Shown piece by piece: positions 1 to 11,314 of a stretch of 64,000 nt of DNA. Positions within the stretch are counted from its first letter, which is position 1. Every line of letters starts with the position of its first letter. Below the pieces are notes generated by a model. It ran no database searches, was not told the origin of the DNA, and saw only the letters and a list, made by a program, of their open reading frames with translations. Source of the stretch: Antennarius striatus (Eukaryota; Chordata; Actinopteri; Lophiiformes; Antennariidae). Position numbers and translations under genes: made by a program. The stretch covers positions 15,656,001-15,720,000 of the forward strand of contig NC_090782.1 in NCBI RefSeq assembly GCF_040054535.1, given 5' to 3'.

Positions 1-1210
1 TTCAAAAGGGTATGTTTGTGGATTTGTGAAGATTCCCTCTAGAGATACTCTTCTCATGATCACCACTCTGCCCAGCGGTGACAGTGTACAGATTTGTGTG
101 AGAAGTAGATCAAACTCACAGTAAAACAGGTAGCTGCCTTGGTGGCATCTGCCCATGTCTGATGTGAAACAAAATCAGCAGTGAGTTTTTTGAGACTTGA
201 CGGTCACAAAAGTCATAATTACATCCCGCTTCAAAACCGCAATGCATTGTAATTGACAGTGTCTGACTGCCTTGTCTTTTTAACTCATTCTCGGTCAGCA
301 CTTTGTAGCAACTGATCCCCTTCGGCGGACTTTCTCTTAGTCTTTGGACATTTATCAGCATTTTCTTTCTGTTCTTGGTTGATCGCAAGATGCCTCACTC
401 ATGGCAACACTGTGTTCGCTCGTGGGTGCGCACTGACAAACGCAAACTTTGTCGCATCGTTAGCCTCTGATTCACCATCTTCTGTTCGTAACTGGATATG
501 TTGTCATTTCGCTAAATTCCCTGATTAGAAGCCTGATTTTCAATGACAAACTGTCCCCCAGTGCTCCCTGTTGAAAAAACGCAATTGATGCCTATAGACG
601 TAATGGTAAATGGTTTGTCTTGATTTCTTGCTGTTGATTATTTTTAGTAGCATTTAAATATTCTGGTGTTTGATCAATTTTGTGTTTCCACTTTAATGAA
701 TCCTTCTTTTTCTGACCCCAAAGCTTTGGATTTGTGGACTTTGATAATGAAGAGGACTGCAAGGCCGCCAAAGAGGCCATGGACGATGGTGAGATCGATG
801 GCAGCAAGGTAACCTTGGACTATGCCAAGCCCAAGGGTGAAGGTGGCTTCCGTGGAGGCCGTGGCGGCGGCGGATTTGGCGGCGGATTTGGCGGTGGATT
901 TGGTGGTGGTAGAGGTGGACGTGGCGGCTTTGGCGGCCGTGGTGGATTTGGAGGTCGTGGTGGCGGCAGAGGAAGAGGAGGTCCTCGCGGCGGTGGACGC
1001 GGCCGTGGTGGTGGCTTTGGAGGTAAAGGACGTGTATTTTAGTATTTTTTTCCGTATTGTTATTTATGAATGAATAGAATATGTTGGGCAAGTCAGAGAA
1101 CTTGGAAATGCTCTATGGTAAATATCTGTTCTGCTCTTCTTCCAGGTGGAAGAGGAGGTGGAGGATTTGGAGCCAAACCCCAGGGGAAGAAAATTAAATT
1201 TGATGATTAA
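1..1210 (+). CDS. ncl: Nucleolin, 3' part (last three coding exons)
   Basis: Nucleolin is an abundant nucleolar RNA-binding protein for rRNA transcription and processing. Coding exons are 1-9 (cut by the window edge), 724-1022 and 1146-1207, with the TAA stop at 1208-1210. The first 9 bases read ...S-K-G and end at a GTATGT donor; joined to 724 they give SKGFGFVDF, the RNP1 motif of the fourth RRM. The next exon finishes that RRM (EEDCKAAKEAMDDGEIDG, then KVTLDYAKPKGEGG) and enters the glycine-rich RGG/GGF tail, about 60 residues of R-G-G and G-G-F units that bind RNA and are usually arginine-methylated. The last exon encodes a short GGRGGGGFG stretch and ends KPQGKKIKFDD, matching the vertebrate nucleolin C-terminus (KPQGKKTKFE). 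The 123-bp last intron (1023-1145) starts GTAAAG and ends TTCCAG. Upstream exons lie outside the window. Identification is very secure; the RRM1-3 and acidic N-terminus are not visible. Confidence 0.97.
10..723 (+). other. ncl intron preceding the RRM4/RGG exon
   Basis: This intron has a GTATGT donor at 10-15 and a CCCCAAAG acceptor at 716-723. Its position in the protein matches the human NCL intron before the penultimate exon. Nucleolin introns in mammals host snoRNAs (SNORA75/U23, SNORD20, SNORD82), so a guide RNA could be here. I could not pick out a convincing C/D or H/ACA box set by eye and do not annotate one. The middle part (about 115-610) has more CpG and a more complex composition than the flanks. 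Confidence 0.7.
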
Positions 1211-1840
1211 TTCTGTAGTCTGTTTTACTTTTTGAATGGACTCTGGTTTCATCACTTCAGAGCTTTTGGACATTCCAGAAAGCATCATTGATATATATTT
1301 AACTGTTAACGGGCATTTTAGCCCTTTATTTAGACCCCTGAAATCCTGAACCACCCTTCTGCACCAGGCTGGTATGTTGACCTTTACAGCTCAAGTGTTC
1401 CATGTTGGTACTGAATGTTCCTGTTGCAAACCTGCACCTCTCACCCTCAGTAGCTTACCTGTGTTGAAATGGAATGGGTCTGGCAAATCAGTTTGCTGTG
1501 AAAGATATGCTCATTTTTGTCATGATACATTGTGTAAATTTAAACAGTTTGTAAGACTTAATTTTACCTTTTTGTAAAAAAGAAAAAATACACCTGTATC
1601 CATATGTTTGTTTTTATTTTGTTTAGTTTGCTTTAGGTGCCAAGTTTTACTGTAATGTGCAAAGCATATTTTGATGGATTTGACCCAGTGCTCTCGATTT
1701 TGGTGGAAAATTTGTCATGTCATTTTCTGGGGGAACAGTCGGGATGGAATAACCTGTTATGTAACAAAATGTAAGACTCATTTTTTTCCATCTTAAGATT
1801 GAAAATTTTCACCTGATTAAATAAAATCTTGTAGGTTGTG
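1211..1840 (+). other. ncl: ncl 3' UTR
   Basis: Sequence between the nucleolin stop codon and the first good AATAAA is T-rich and free of repeats, as expected for a 3' UTR of about 610-640 nt. Open frames inside it are short and lack family resemblance. The 3' end is inferred from the poly(A) signal only. Confidence 0.7.
1820..1825 (+). terminator. ncl: Poly(A) signal of ncl
   Basis: Canonical AATAAA about 610 nt after the stop codon, followed by a GT-rich stretch (TTGTAGGTTGTG) of the kind that serves as downstream element. Confidence 0.7.
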
Positions 1841-1859
1841 ATTTTTAAACGTCTTGTCC

Positions 1860-3384
1860 TCATTGCAGTTTTTAGACTGATTAAAATCAGTAGGGTTTTA
1901 AAGATTTAAGATTTTCTGAATTTAATAACAGCTATTGTTCAACACAGTATGCTAGATATACTGGAATCAAATGCAATGCATGTAGTCTCTCTGTGAAGTC
2001 TACCCTTAAAATTAAATCTGTTAAAAGTCAAGTCTGGATTAAACCTTTATACAATATTTTAATCATGACCACTTTGCATATGTTGGGGTTTTGTCCACCA
2101 GGTGGCAGTGTTTATCTGCTGTATTTTGAATTGACACCACTAAGCTTTTTTGGGGTGGGGGGTATGAGTATACCGTCTTGCATGACACTTAACTAGGAAA
2201 ATATTCACAAAATATATAACATCAAAATGGTGGATCATCAACCGTTAAGGAATGTAACTAATTTTAGCTAATAGAACTTGAATTTTACTTCCTTTTCGGT
2301 AAAAAAAACTACAGGAGATAATAGTTGCGATGAAGGAAAGACTTCTCTACTAAATGTATACAGCCCTTTGGAACTTTTTAAGTCTAAAAACGTTTAGTTC
2401 AAGCTAAAACAGGATAACTTTCACCTCTAAAACTGAGTGTGGTAATCGGCTGCAGTATCAGCTTTGCTGTTCAAACTTTTGGTATGCAAGGAATTAAACT
2501 GCTTTTTCCTGACATGACAATTCAAGACAGTCAAGCTGTGTTAAACCATGTAATTTAAAACTTAAAAGACCTACATAACATCAAATGATAAATATCTGGA
2601 GACATGTAAATGTAGGTTTAAATTTTGCTTATCCTGAGCTTCATAGTATAAGAGTCCCACAATCACACCACCAGGTAATGGAAGTCGGGTCCTGGTAGCT
2701 GAATGGGGCTTTCTACTCTTGTAGGTGTCTTTGGCAGGAGACAAAGGTGAGTGTACCACTGAGTATCTCTATTTTAGGATTTTTTGTGACTAATCGAGTT
2801 CAGGAGAGCTTTGTCTATACCGTGTAATGTTAGCCATGTTGACTGTCCTGTTTTTCAATCTTTGAGCTCTCACCTGATATTCACACTCGTACAATAAGGA
2901 TAACATTTACTTCTGTATATAGATTCCATTTGCAAATACTAATATGAAAGCATAGTACTGCAATAAAAGTTGCAGCTTGTCTTGAACACCTTGAAGGCCA
3001 CATCCAGACCATGTATCTTTTATCAGAACAGCCATTAAATTTTCTACTTAAAAGGATTGGCCAGATTGCTTTCAACTGGATGCTGAACTGTATCCCTGTT
3101 CATTGTAGACACAATATAAAATATTCTTTCAGAATGGTAAGTGAAAATATGTAATGTCTTGGTAGGTTTTATAATAGAGAAGTCTTGCTAAATTATCGTT
3201 TTTCACTTGACACTTTGACTTTTCCCTCAAATGACCCATGTATAAGAAAAAGTGAAAAATCACCATTACTCATATTTCCGTGAACACTACAAAGAATGTC
3301 TTGATGACATTTTTGACTCATCATTCAAAATCACAGCGACAGAGTTACAAAATTCCAAAACCACAAAACAGACACACACACTAG
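1860..3384. other. Intergenic DNA, nothing recognised
   Basis: AT-rich unique-looking sequence between the nucleolin 3' end and a block of repeats. Short open frames occur on both strands but none has splice sites or family motifs. I see no RNA gene. Confidence 0.5.
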
Positions 3385-3421
3385 TGTCTGTCAGTAGTAC
3401 TGTCTGTACTACTGACAGACA
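3385..3421. repeat. Perfect 15-bp inverted repeat, 7-nt loop
   Basis: Left arm 3385-3399 (TGTCTGTCAGTAGTA) is the exact reverse complement of right arm 3407-3421; the loop 3400-3406 is CTGTCTG. It abuts a LINE remnant to the right, so it may be a terminal or insertion-related structure. Confidence 0.8.
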
Positions 3422-3440
3422 GTAAACAAAGCAAAAACTG

Positions 3441-3740
3441 CAGGTGCAAGTTGCGTCAGGAAGGGCATCGGACGTAATACTTTTGCCAAATCAAACATGC
3501 GAATCAGACCAATGACTTCCATACCGGATCGGTCGAGGCCCAGGTGCTGTTGACCTATAGGTTGCCGGTGGAAATCGGACTACTGTATGTCGAAGAAAGA
3601 GAGGAGGAAAGCGTATGCAGTGAAAGAGGACATGAAGGTAGTTGGTGTGAGAGAAGAGGATGCAGAAGACAGAGTTAGATGGAGGCAACTGATTCGATGT
3701 GGCGACTCCTGAAGGGAAAAGCCCAAAGGAAAAGAAGAGG
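3441..3740 (+). mobile_element. Internally deleted fish LINE remnant
   Basis: The left part carries the GTCAGGAAGGGCATCGG motif and then a CATACCGGATCGGTCG motif, both typical of the 5' region of a very common teleost non-LTR retrotransposon. The right part carries the family's 3' end (GATGGAGGCAACTGATTCG, then TGTGGCGACTCCTGAAGGG) and an A/G-rich AAGAAGAGG tail. The several kilobases of ORF that normally lie between are missing, so this is a short non-autonomous or deleted copy. The assignment rests on remembered fish repeat consensus sequences; the exact clade (RTE/Expander type versus another) is uncertain. Confidence 0.65.
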
Positions 3741-4069
3741 CTTCACCCTTTTAAAACGACGCAATCATCTATCATTGGGTGGAGTGCCTACCTCACCTCT
3801 ACAGACTTGGACAGGAAGTAACAGTGGATGAACAACTGGTTCCATTCATTAGTTGATTTATGGTCTTGCTACTTTTTTTGATTTTCAGGTATTTATGCAC
3901 TTTGTGAATCCAAGCGATGGTTAAAAAATGGCAACGATTAAAAAAAACGTTTATTCATTTATTCATCGTACAGAAAAGAATAAAATTGTTCACTTACAGT
4001 TCAAAATTATCTTTTTTTTTACTGTTCAAAACCACTGTTTTGACATGTCTCCACTTTCTTAACCCTAGA

Positions 4070-4620
4070 ACACCATCCATCCATCCATCTTGATCCACTC
4101 ATCTGTAGTCGGGTCGCGGGGGCAGCAGCTTGAACAAGGAACTCAAAACTTCCCTTTCCCTGGCCACATCAGCCAGCTCTGGCTGGGGAATCCCAAGGCG
4201 TTCCAAGCCAGTGTTGAGATATAATCCCTCTACCTGGTCCTGGGTCTGCCCCCAGCTGGACGTGCCAGGAACACCTCCTTAGGGAGGCGCCCATGAAGTT
4301 TAACCCCCTCAACTGACTCCTTTCTATGCAACGTATCAGCGACTCTACTCTGTGTTTTGCGAATAGCAGTGTTTCTCACTCGGCTGCAAACCGGATCAGT
4401 GAGTGTACCAGGTAACAAGCTGATGATGAAAACAGGACCACATTATCTGCAAAAAGGAGCGATCCAATCCTCAGCCCACCAAACTGCAAACCCTCCTCAC
4501 CACGACTACGCCTTGATATCCTGTCCATGAAAAACAAAATGCAGCCCTGGTGAAGACCAACACTCACTTGGAAGAAGTCCGACTCACTGCCAAGAACTCG
4601 GAATACTAGTCTCACTTTGT
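4070..4620 (-). mobile_element. Decayed LINE reverse-transcriptase fragment with GGAT-type tail
   Basis: Read on the minus strand, 4615-4376 gives a reverse-transcriptase palm segment: LHQGCILFFMDRISRRSRG, then GGLRIGSLLFADNVVL. These match the QG and YADD/FADD blocks of fish non-LTR elements. The catalytic FADD box reads FADN, so one of the paired aspartates is lost. Further along, around 4310-4230, comes GRLPKEVFLARPAGGRPRTR, the C-terminal block preceding the 3' end; the region between them is deleted and out of frame. The 3' end (4076-4090) is a (GGAT)n tail seen as CATCCATCCATC on the plus strand. Dead element. Confidence 0.8.
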
Positions 4621-4689
4621 GTGTACAGGGATTGGATGGCCCTGAGGAGAGGCCCCCTCATCCCATACTCTGCCTGTTAAAGGGTTACA

Positions 4690-5645
4690 TACATTTTACA
4701 AACGAGTATTAAACTTTTGAACAAAATATAAAACACTGAATTATTACTTGAATTGCAAGTAAATTGCAAAATAATGCTTAAATTGTGTCAGTGATAGTAT
4801 TGTAGACTGAAGCTTTAGCCTCAACAACAGCTGAAAACAATAGTGTGTATGCCAGGGCAGTAGTTGGCATTGTACACTAATGTCAGCTCCACAGAACCGG
4901 GTGCCAGTTGTGGTGAAGCAGATTTTATGTTGAAGGAACTTAATAAAGTCAGTATGCTGTTTGTAGCCCTCATAGTTAAGTTATATGCTGAGCTAACAAT
5001 GACAATCTTGAAAATCAGGAGAACAAACAAAACTACAGTTCTCTGTATGTACATATCAATCAGGAAATGTAAAGGTCACGTATGAAGAAGGACTGTGTCG
5101 TCAGCTTTGTTTAACAGTCGCATTTTGCCTGTCTCGAATGCAATGGCAATGATGGCGTTACACTCTTGAACTGTTCACAAAGGTTTGTGTTTCCAGGCCA
5201 ACAAATGCTTTTGTCATGTAAACGAATAACCAAAGTGCAATACAAGTTTAGTGTTTTATGGTAGAACTATTGTCATGTAAGGAACACATTAAAGATTTTC
5301 TGATTTTTTTTTCATTGAATCCCTGGTAATAAAGTCTTCAACCATTGCAGTGATGTTGATCCAGATGCCTTTGAAAAAAATAGAGTGCTTGTGCGAAAGC
5401 ATGCAGCACCCCTAGCCAGCCCCTTAACCATTCTGACATCAAAAGCATCCACCAATGAGTGCCAACACAGTTATAGCCCCTGGTCAATAGAAGGTTTGAC
5501 AGACAATAGTGGCTGATAGATCAACTCTTTATCTCACAAAACCAGTGCTTTTCATTCACTTTACATTTAAATGAGGACCCAAAAACAAGTGTTAGCACTG
5601 TCTTAGTAACAGGGCATCAGGACTGTAAAACATGATTGCTCATCA
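4690..5645. other. Intergenic DNA, nothing recognised
   Basis: AT-rich sequence with short open frames on both strands (for example around 4820-5085) that overlap each other and show no domain or splice context. No RNA gene or repeat family recognised. Confidence 0.45.
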
Positions 5646-5648
5646 AAA

Positions 5649-5662
5649 TGTGTGTGTGCATA

Positions 5663-5719
<57 letters not shown>

Positions 5720-5735
5720 GTGTGTGTGTGTGTGT
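5649..5735. repeat. (TG)n microsatellite, slightly interrupted
   Basis: Nearly continuous TG dinucleotides with interruptions such as GCATATG and GCG. Confidence 0.95.
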
Positions 5736-6285
5736 AGTATAAGTACACTATTTCTAAATGTTACTTAATTTCCATGTTTCATTTAAACACTGTTTTATAA
5801 ATTAATTTTTACTTATTGATGTTGGACCTCATTGGAATTTTGCAATAAAATGGATCAATTTGGTGTCCACCAGCTGAACATTATGCTTATTTAAAAAGTG
5901 AATAGTAGAACAAGTTAAACCCTTTTAAGTTATGTTTTGAATTGATTACAGTAATGTCCCTGTTTTGAAACATGGACATTGATCTACTTTCTGGATACCT
6001 TTTTTTTGCTTGATTGTTTTGGTCCCTAGTGTAAAAAACAAACAAACAACTAAAACGTTTAGATAAATGCATGCATACAGGCCCCCTGTGTGTGTGTTTG
6101 TGTGTTCAGGGCCTGTACACCCTAATATACTGTTTATGCATGATTCAACTAATTAGAGTGCCACTAATTTCCTTTCGGGAATTAAATCAATATATTTATA
6201 TATATAAAAAATTAGTGTCAAATGTCAATCCAAATCAGTAGGTTTATAGTTTGTGAGGATAATAACTAAACCAAATTTAGTGGGT

Positions 6286-6570
6286 GAAGCTTGGATGGCG
6301 TAGTGGGTAGCGCTGTTGGCTGCACAGCACAGCGGTTCCCGGTTCAAGGCCCGTTCTGTGAGTTTGCATGCTCTCCCTGTTTCTCTGGGTTCTTCCGCTT
6401 CACTGGTCACAGGGGTTGGGGTGTGAGCATGTATGCTTGTTTGTCTTTCGTGTGGCCCCACAATGAGCTTGCATCTAATCCAGGGAGTAACCCTCTCTTT
6501 GCCTGTAGTCAGCTAGGATAGGCTCTATAAGAATCATAACTTGCAAGGCAAATACAGTAAATGGTTGTAG
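6286..6570 (+). mobile_element. tRNA-like teleost SINE-type repeat, copy A
   Basis: The head GGATGGCGTAGTGGGTAGCG resembles a tRNA/SINE box A region, followed by GCTGTTGGCTGCACAGCA and a box B-like GGTTCAAGGCC. The body contains GAGTTTGCATGCTCTCCC, GTGGCCCCACAATGAGC and, near the end, AGCTAGGATAGGCTC. At least seven other full or partial copies with the same segment order are in this window, which supports a dispersed family. The class (SINE versus tRNA-headed composite) is inferred. Confidence 0.75.
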
Positions 6571-7978
<1,408 letters not shown>

Positions 7979-9232
7979 CTATAGGATCTCCACTTTCTGT
8001 GAGCAGATAAGGTCAGATTTGACCAGGTTCCACATGTGTAGGAGGTCTGGTGGGAGCAGCTTGTGTACCACCATCATGCTCCTAAAAAAACATGGTTCTT
8101 TGTTCAGTGAACTGGTTTTCTGTTTCACTAAGCCAAATGTCTTAAAGGCATCATGTTTTACAGGAATAACGTCCAGCACCTCCAGACACATGCCCAAGAA
8201 CACATCATCTATGGGGTACAGTTCCAGAGTGTCAGCCACCCAGTGCAGCTTCCTCACCAGAGGCCCATCCATCAGAAAACCCCCTCCACCTGCATATGGA
8301 GGGTAGAATGTTTTATTATACATTGCCTCAGGGATGAAGTATTTGTTTTCTGGTTTTCGAATCGGCTTAGCCTTGAAAATCACATCTCCCACAAACAGGT
8401 CCTTCTCATCCTTGCTAATTTCTAGGTACTCAAAAATGTTGTTGATGCTGACAAAGACATCATCATCTCCCTTGAAGACATAGCGCACAGTGGGACAGTA
8501 AGTGTGGAACCACCTGAGAAAGTGAATCTCCTTAAGCGTGAGGTTGAAGAAGCTGTCTAGGAAATCCCACTGGAGGATATCACCGTAGATGCGATCCTCA
8601 AAGTCCACTAGCTTCTGATGGTTCACTCTCTCTTCCTCACTGGGAGGTTTGGCAAGAAGGAAGAGGAGCTTAATCACCTTGCCATCAATCACCTGCTCCT
8701 TGCCCCAGGTTTTCCGGATGGCTTCTCTGCGGTCATGTTGCGTGGCCAGGGACTTTATAACCATGAGCATGTATATGTCACCTGAGCATTTGTCTGGGTG
8801 GTTGATAACAATGGGAAAGTAACGGCAGTGTCGATAGAGCAAGAACTGCTGGAAACTTTCATTCAGAGTCAAATACCAGTCCTGGGTTGTGAGGTTGAGA
8901 TTGGCAGAACAGTTGGTGCTGACTACATCCCAGGTTCTGGGGTTGTCCTCTTTGATTTCAGGCTCCTCTTTTGTAAACTGAGTTTTAGACACCTCTGGTT
9001 TCTTAACCTTCCAAAAGCCCTTTATCTCCTGGTATGTGTCCATCTTCATTTCCACAGCAGCTCTTGCTTGAGGCCCCACACCCTCAGAGGCATCCATGCG
9101 AGCCTGCCTTTCAAGTTCCATAGAGTGCTGAATGGTGATGCTGCCTCTCCGCACAACAGTCATTGCCAACACAGCCAGGACCAGCATGGCGCCAACTCTC
9201 TTACATATCCTCCAGCGATCTCTGTTGTTCAT
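7979..9232 (-). CDS. b3gnt7: UDP-GlcNAc:betaGal beta-1,3-N-acetylglucosaminyltransferase 7
   Basis: Type II Golgi glycosyltransferase (GT31) that adds beta-1,3-GlcNAc to galactose, extending (keratan-sulfate type) poly-lactosamine chains. One coding exon, 417 aa from the ATG at 9232-9230; human B3GNT7 is about 401 aa. A short cytosolic tail rich in R/K ([12 protein letters not shown]) is followed by a hydrophobic signal anchor at about residues 13-27, a variable stem, then the catalytic domain from about residue 135. Visible GT31 motifs: [29 protein letters not shown], the metal-binding D-D-D in FKGDDDVFV (residues 256-258), [12 protein letters not shown], and [16 protein letters not shown]-glycosylation sequons include NCS, NLT (twice), NES and NKT. 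The segment order and the C-terminal [17 protein letters not shown] identify B3GNT7 rather than other B3GNTs. Five more in-frame codons exist upstream (to 9247), but an acceptor-like CCTACATAAG ends at 9234, so that extension is probably intronic. Confidence 0.95.
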   Translation of the reverse strand: MNNRDRWRICKRVGAMLVLAVLAMTVVRRGSITIQHSMELERQARMDASEGVGPQARAAVEMKMDTYQEIKGFWKVKKPEVSKTQFTKEEPEIKEDNPRTWDVVSTNCSANLNLTTQDWYLTLNESFQQFLLYRHCRYFPIVINHPDKCSGDIYMLMVIKSLATQHDRREAIRKTWGKEQVIDGKVIKLLFLLAKPPSEEERVNHQKLVDFEDRIYGDILQWDFLDSFFNLTLKEIHFLRWFHTYCPTVRYVFKGDDDVFVSINNIFEYLEISKDEKDLFVGDVIFKAKPIRKPENKYFIPEAMYNKTFYPPYAGGGGFLMDGPLVRKLHWVADTLELYPIDDVFLGMCLEVLDVIPVKHDAFKTFGLVKQKTSSLNKEPCFFRSMMVVHKLLPPDLLHMWNLVKSDLICSQKVEIL

Positions 9233-9494
9233 CCTTATGTAGGACAAAAATCACAGTTGCCAATCAGAGAAAAAGTGATATTAGCAAACTTATATAGTGC
9301 TCTAAAAATTGTTTTGTTCATAGAAATATCTTATTTCCAATTAACCTTAGATTGAACTCAGATTGGCTGAGGAGTAAAAAGTCTGCTACATTTAATGAAG
9401 AAATTTGGTACAAATGAAAAAAAAAGAAAATGTAATAGTGTAAAAACAATTAAAACAAAAAACAACAACAACAGCAATAATAATAATTATTAAA

Positions 9495-9498
<4 letters not shown>

Positions 9499-9542
<44 letters not shown>
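9499..9542. repeat. (ATT)n microsatellite in b3gnt7 intron
   Basis: About 14 uninterrupted TTA units, preceded by a short AATAAT segment of the opposite sense, within the predicted intron 9234-10447. Confidence 0.95.
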
Positions 9543-9543
<1 letters not shown>

Positions 9544-10019
9544 CATTACTCTTCTAAACACAGAGGTTGAACCAGCACTTGCAAGGATTCATAACAGTAA
9601 CAAAAGCAACAAAACTTAAAAATTATTTCAAATGTATAAAAACAAATGCACAGAATAAGAAAAGTTTCCTAAGAGCTTGAATTACATTCTCACATGAAAA
9701 TTTGTTATTCACCCTGAAGCAAATACAGCAGTGACTGTCACTATTCCAGCAAAGGCAAAGGACAAGCTGGAGGATGGTTATCAGTCATATCCACGTGATC
9801 CATTCATAGAAACATTCTAAAAACATTTGTTTAAGATTATTTTTCATTAAGACTAATTGAAATCACTTTCTCGCTTAAGCACGACGTGAAATGTACTTGG
9901 GAAGTGAAACAACCTCCGTGGACCTGTCATGCCGGAGCTCGTTACAGACTAGACCCCAGAGAGTCACTGCTACGGAGAGCGCGGACAAACCCGAGAGACG
10001 GCTGAACAAACATCGTCTC

Positions 10020-10300
10020 GTCTTCAGCCGCTTTTCCGAAATGTGGGTCGCGGGTGATGCTGGAGCCTATCCCAGCTGGCGAGAGGATGAGACGCAAGAC
10101 CACACATTGACAAACAAATATCCACGCTCATAGTCACACCTATGGATACTTTAATGTGTCGGATTCACCTAAATCGCATGTTTTTTTTGGGGGTTTTTTT
10201 TTTAGGTGCGAAGAAGCAGGAGAGAACCCACGCAGATCAACTCCGCACAGAAACGCACCAGGGGGACCTTCTTGCTGCGAGGCAACGGCGCTAGTCACGA
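10020..10300 (-). mobile_element. SINE-type repeat, copy B (reverse)
   Basis: Same family as copy A in reverse: GCTGGAGCCTATCCCAGCTG, GAGAGAACCCACGCAG, CTTCTTGCTGCGAGGCAACG and CGGCGCTAG follow each other in the expected order. It sits inside the predicted b3gnt7 intron. Confidence 0.75.
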
Positions 10301-10447
10301 ACGCAGTTAGTAATATAGAAACTCATCCTGTTCATTCAAAGCACAATCTAGTTGTATTTTCATGCATTTTCATTCATCTCCTTGCTTAAACGAACGCTTC
10401 TGGTAGGACAAAGTGAAGTGGTGAAATACATAATGAGAGACACTTAC

Positions 10448-10650
10448 ATTTTTCCTTAATGCTTCAGATGATCGTTGCTTGGAGACAATAAACCAATACA
10501 GATGTCGATTATGAAGCCCAGAAAACGTCTCGAGTTATTTTAGCGTCAACTTTTGGACAAACTTTTGAAGAATCATTTCCATCGATTAACTGTTTTCCTG
10601 TTGAAAGAGACGAGCGCAGAACTTTGTGAAGCTGGCGCAGATGCGCGCTA
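10448..10650 (-). other. b3gnt7: Predicted b3gnt7 5' exon (mostly non-coding)
   Basis: On the minus strand a strong donor GTAAGTG lies at 10447-10441, and the coding exon is preceded by an acceptor at 9235-9234. Joining them gives ...GGAAAAAT|GATGAAC. The upstream bound (transcription start) is a guess from the CpG-rich block beginning near 10,600. No cDNA evidence. Confidence 0.45.
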
Positions 10651-10790
10651 AATGAACTGCGCTGCGGACTGTGTTCGCCCCCTCCCTCAGATCCACTTTA
10701 TGAGGTTTGGCTGCAGTTACGTAGACCTTTCCGGAAGAGTGACGTTTACATCAGGAGAAAATATAATGTGACGACAGAACGAGCTCCTCG
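10600..10790 (-). promoter_or_regulatory. b3gnt7: Candidate b3gnt7 promoter, CpG-rich
   Basis: A local rise in CpG with an ETS-type CCGGAAG at 10731-10737 and a CRE-like GTGACGTTT starting at 10739, immediately upstream (minus strand) of the predicted first exon. No clear TATA box is visible. Confidence 0.45.
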
Positions 10791-11285
10791 CCCACACACC
10801 TAAAGAATAAAAAGAAGTCCCAATTATGGGATTAGTTTTGATTTTATTTATTAGAATATGAATTCGCCAAATTATCTAATGCTGTATCAGGAATATGCAA
10901 TAGAATTAATGATAACGAAGATATTTCTAGCTCAGTGTTGAACAACCAGTTTTGTTTTGGGGTGTTTTTTTTTTTTTTTTTTTAAACAATATTTAGATCT
11001 ATAATTTATTCTCAGTCCCAAACATAACTCAAGTTTTGCCCTGAAAACAAACCCATCTAAAATGTGTAAAATGTTGTTAGTTTGCATTTTTCTGTGAATG
11101 CTGACTTGAAGCTTCTCACAGACTGGGTGGAATAGTTGCTGAATATATTTTTAGTTGTCCTTTCGACCTAAAGCAAACATAACTGAAGAGTTGTAAATGA
11201 AAATAACTGTACAAGGCGTATAGACTCCTTAGAATGACATTAAATCCGTGAATTTGACAAGTTGTACCTCTTCAGTCAGCTCTGT

Positions 11286-11314
11286 GTAGGAGTAGGACAT
11301 ATTCCTACTCCTAC
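11286..11314. repeat. Perfect 12-bp inverted repeat, 5-nt loop
   Basis: GTAGGAGTAGGA (11286-11297) and its exact reverse complement (11303-11314) are separated by CATAT. Confidence 0.85.

Noticed and set aside
693..1091. 132-codon open frame antisense to the nucleolin RGG exon
   Set aside because: It is a shadow of the glycine/arginine-rich coding repeat; His/Arg-rich low complexity with no motif.
6286..6350. A tRNA gene
   Set aside because: The box A/box B-like words belong to a dispersed SINE-type repeat present in many diverged copies; no cloverleaf can be drawn.
9233..9247. Five extra in-frame codons (MSYIR) as the b3gnt7 start
   Set aside because: An acceptor-like sequence ends at 9234, so these bases are most likely intronic.
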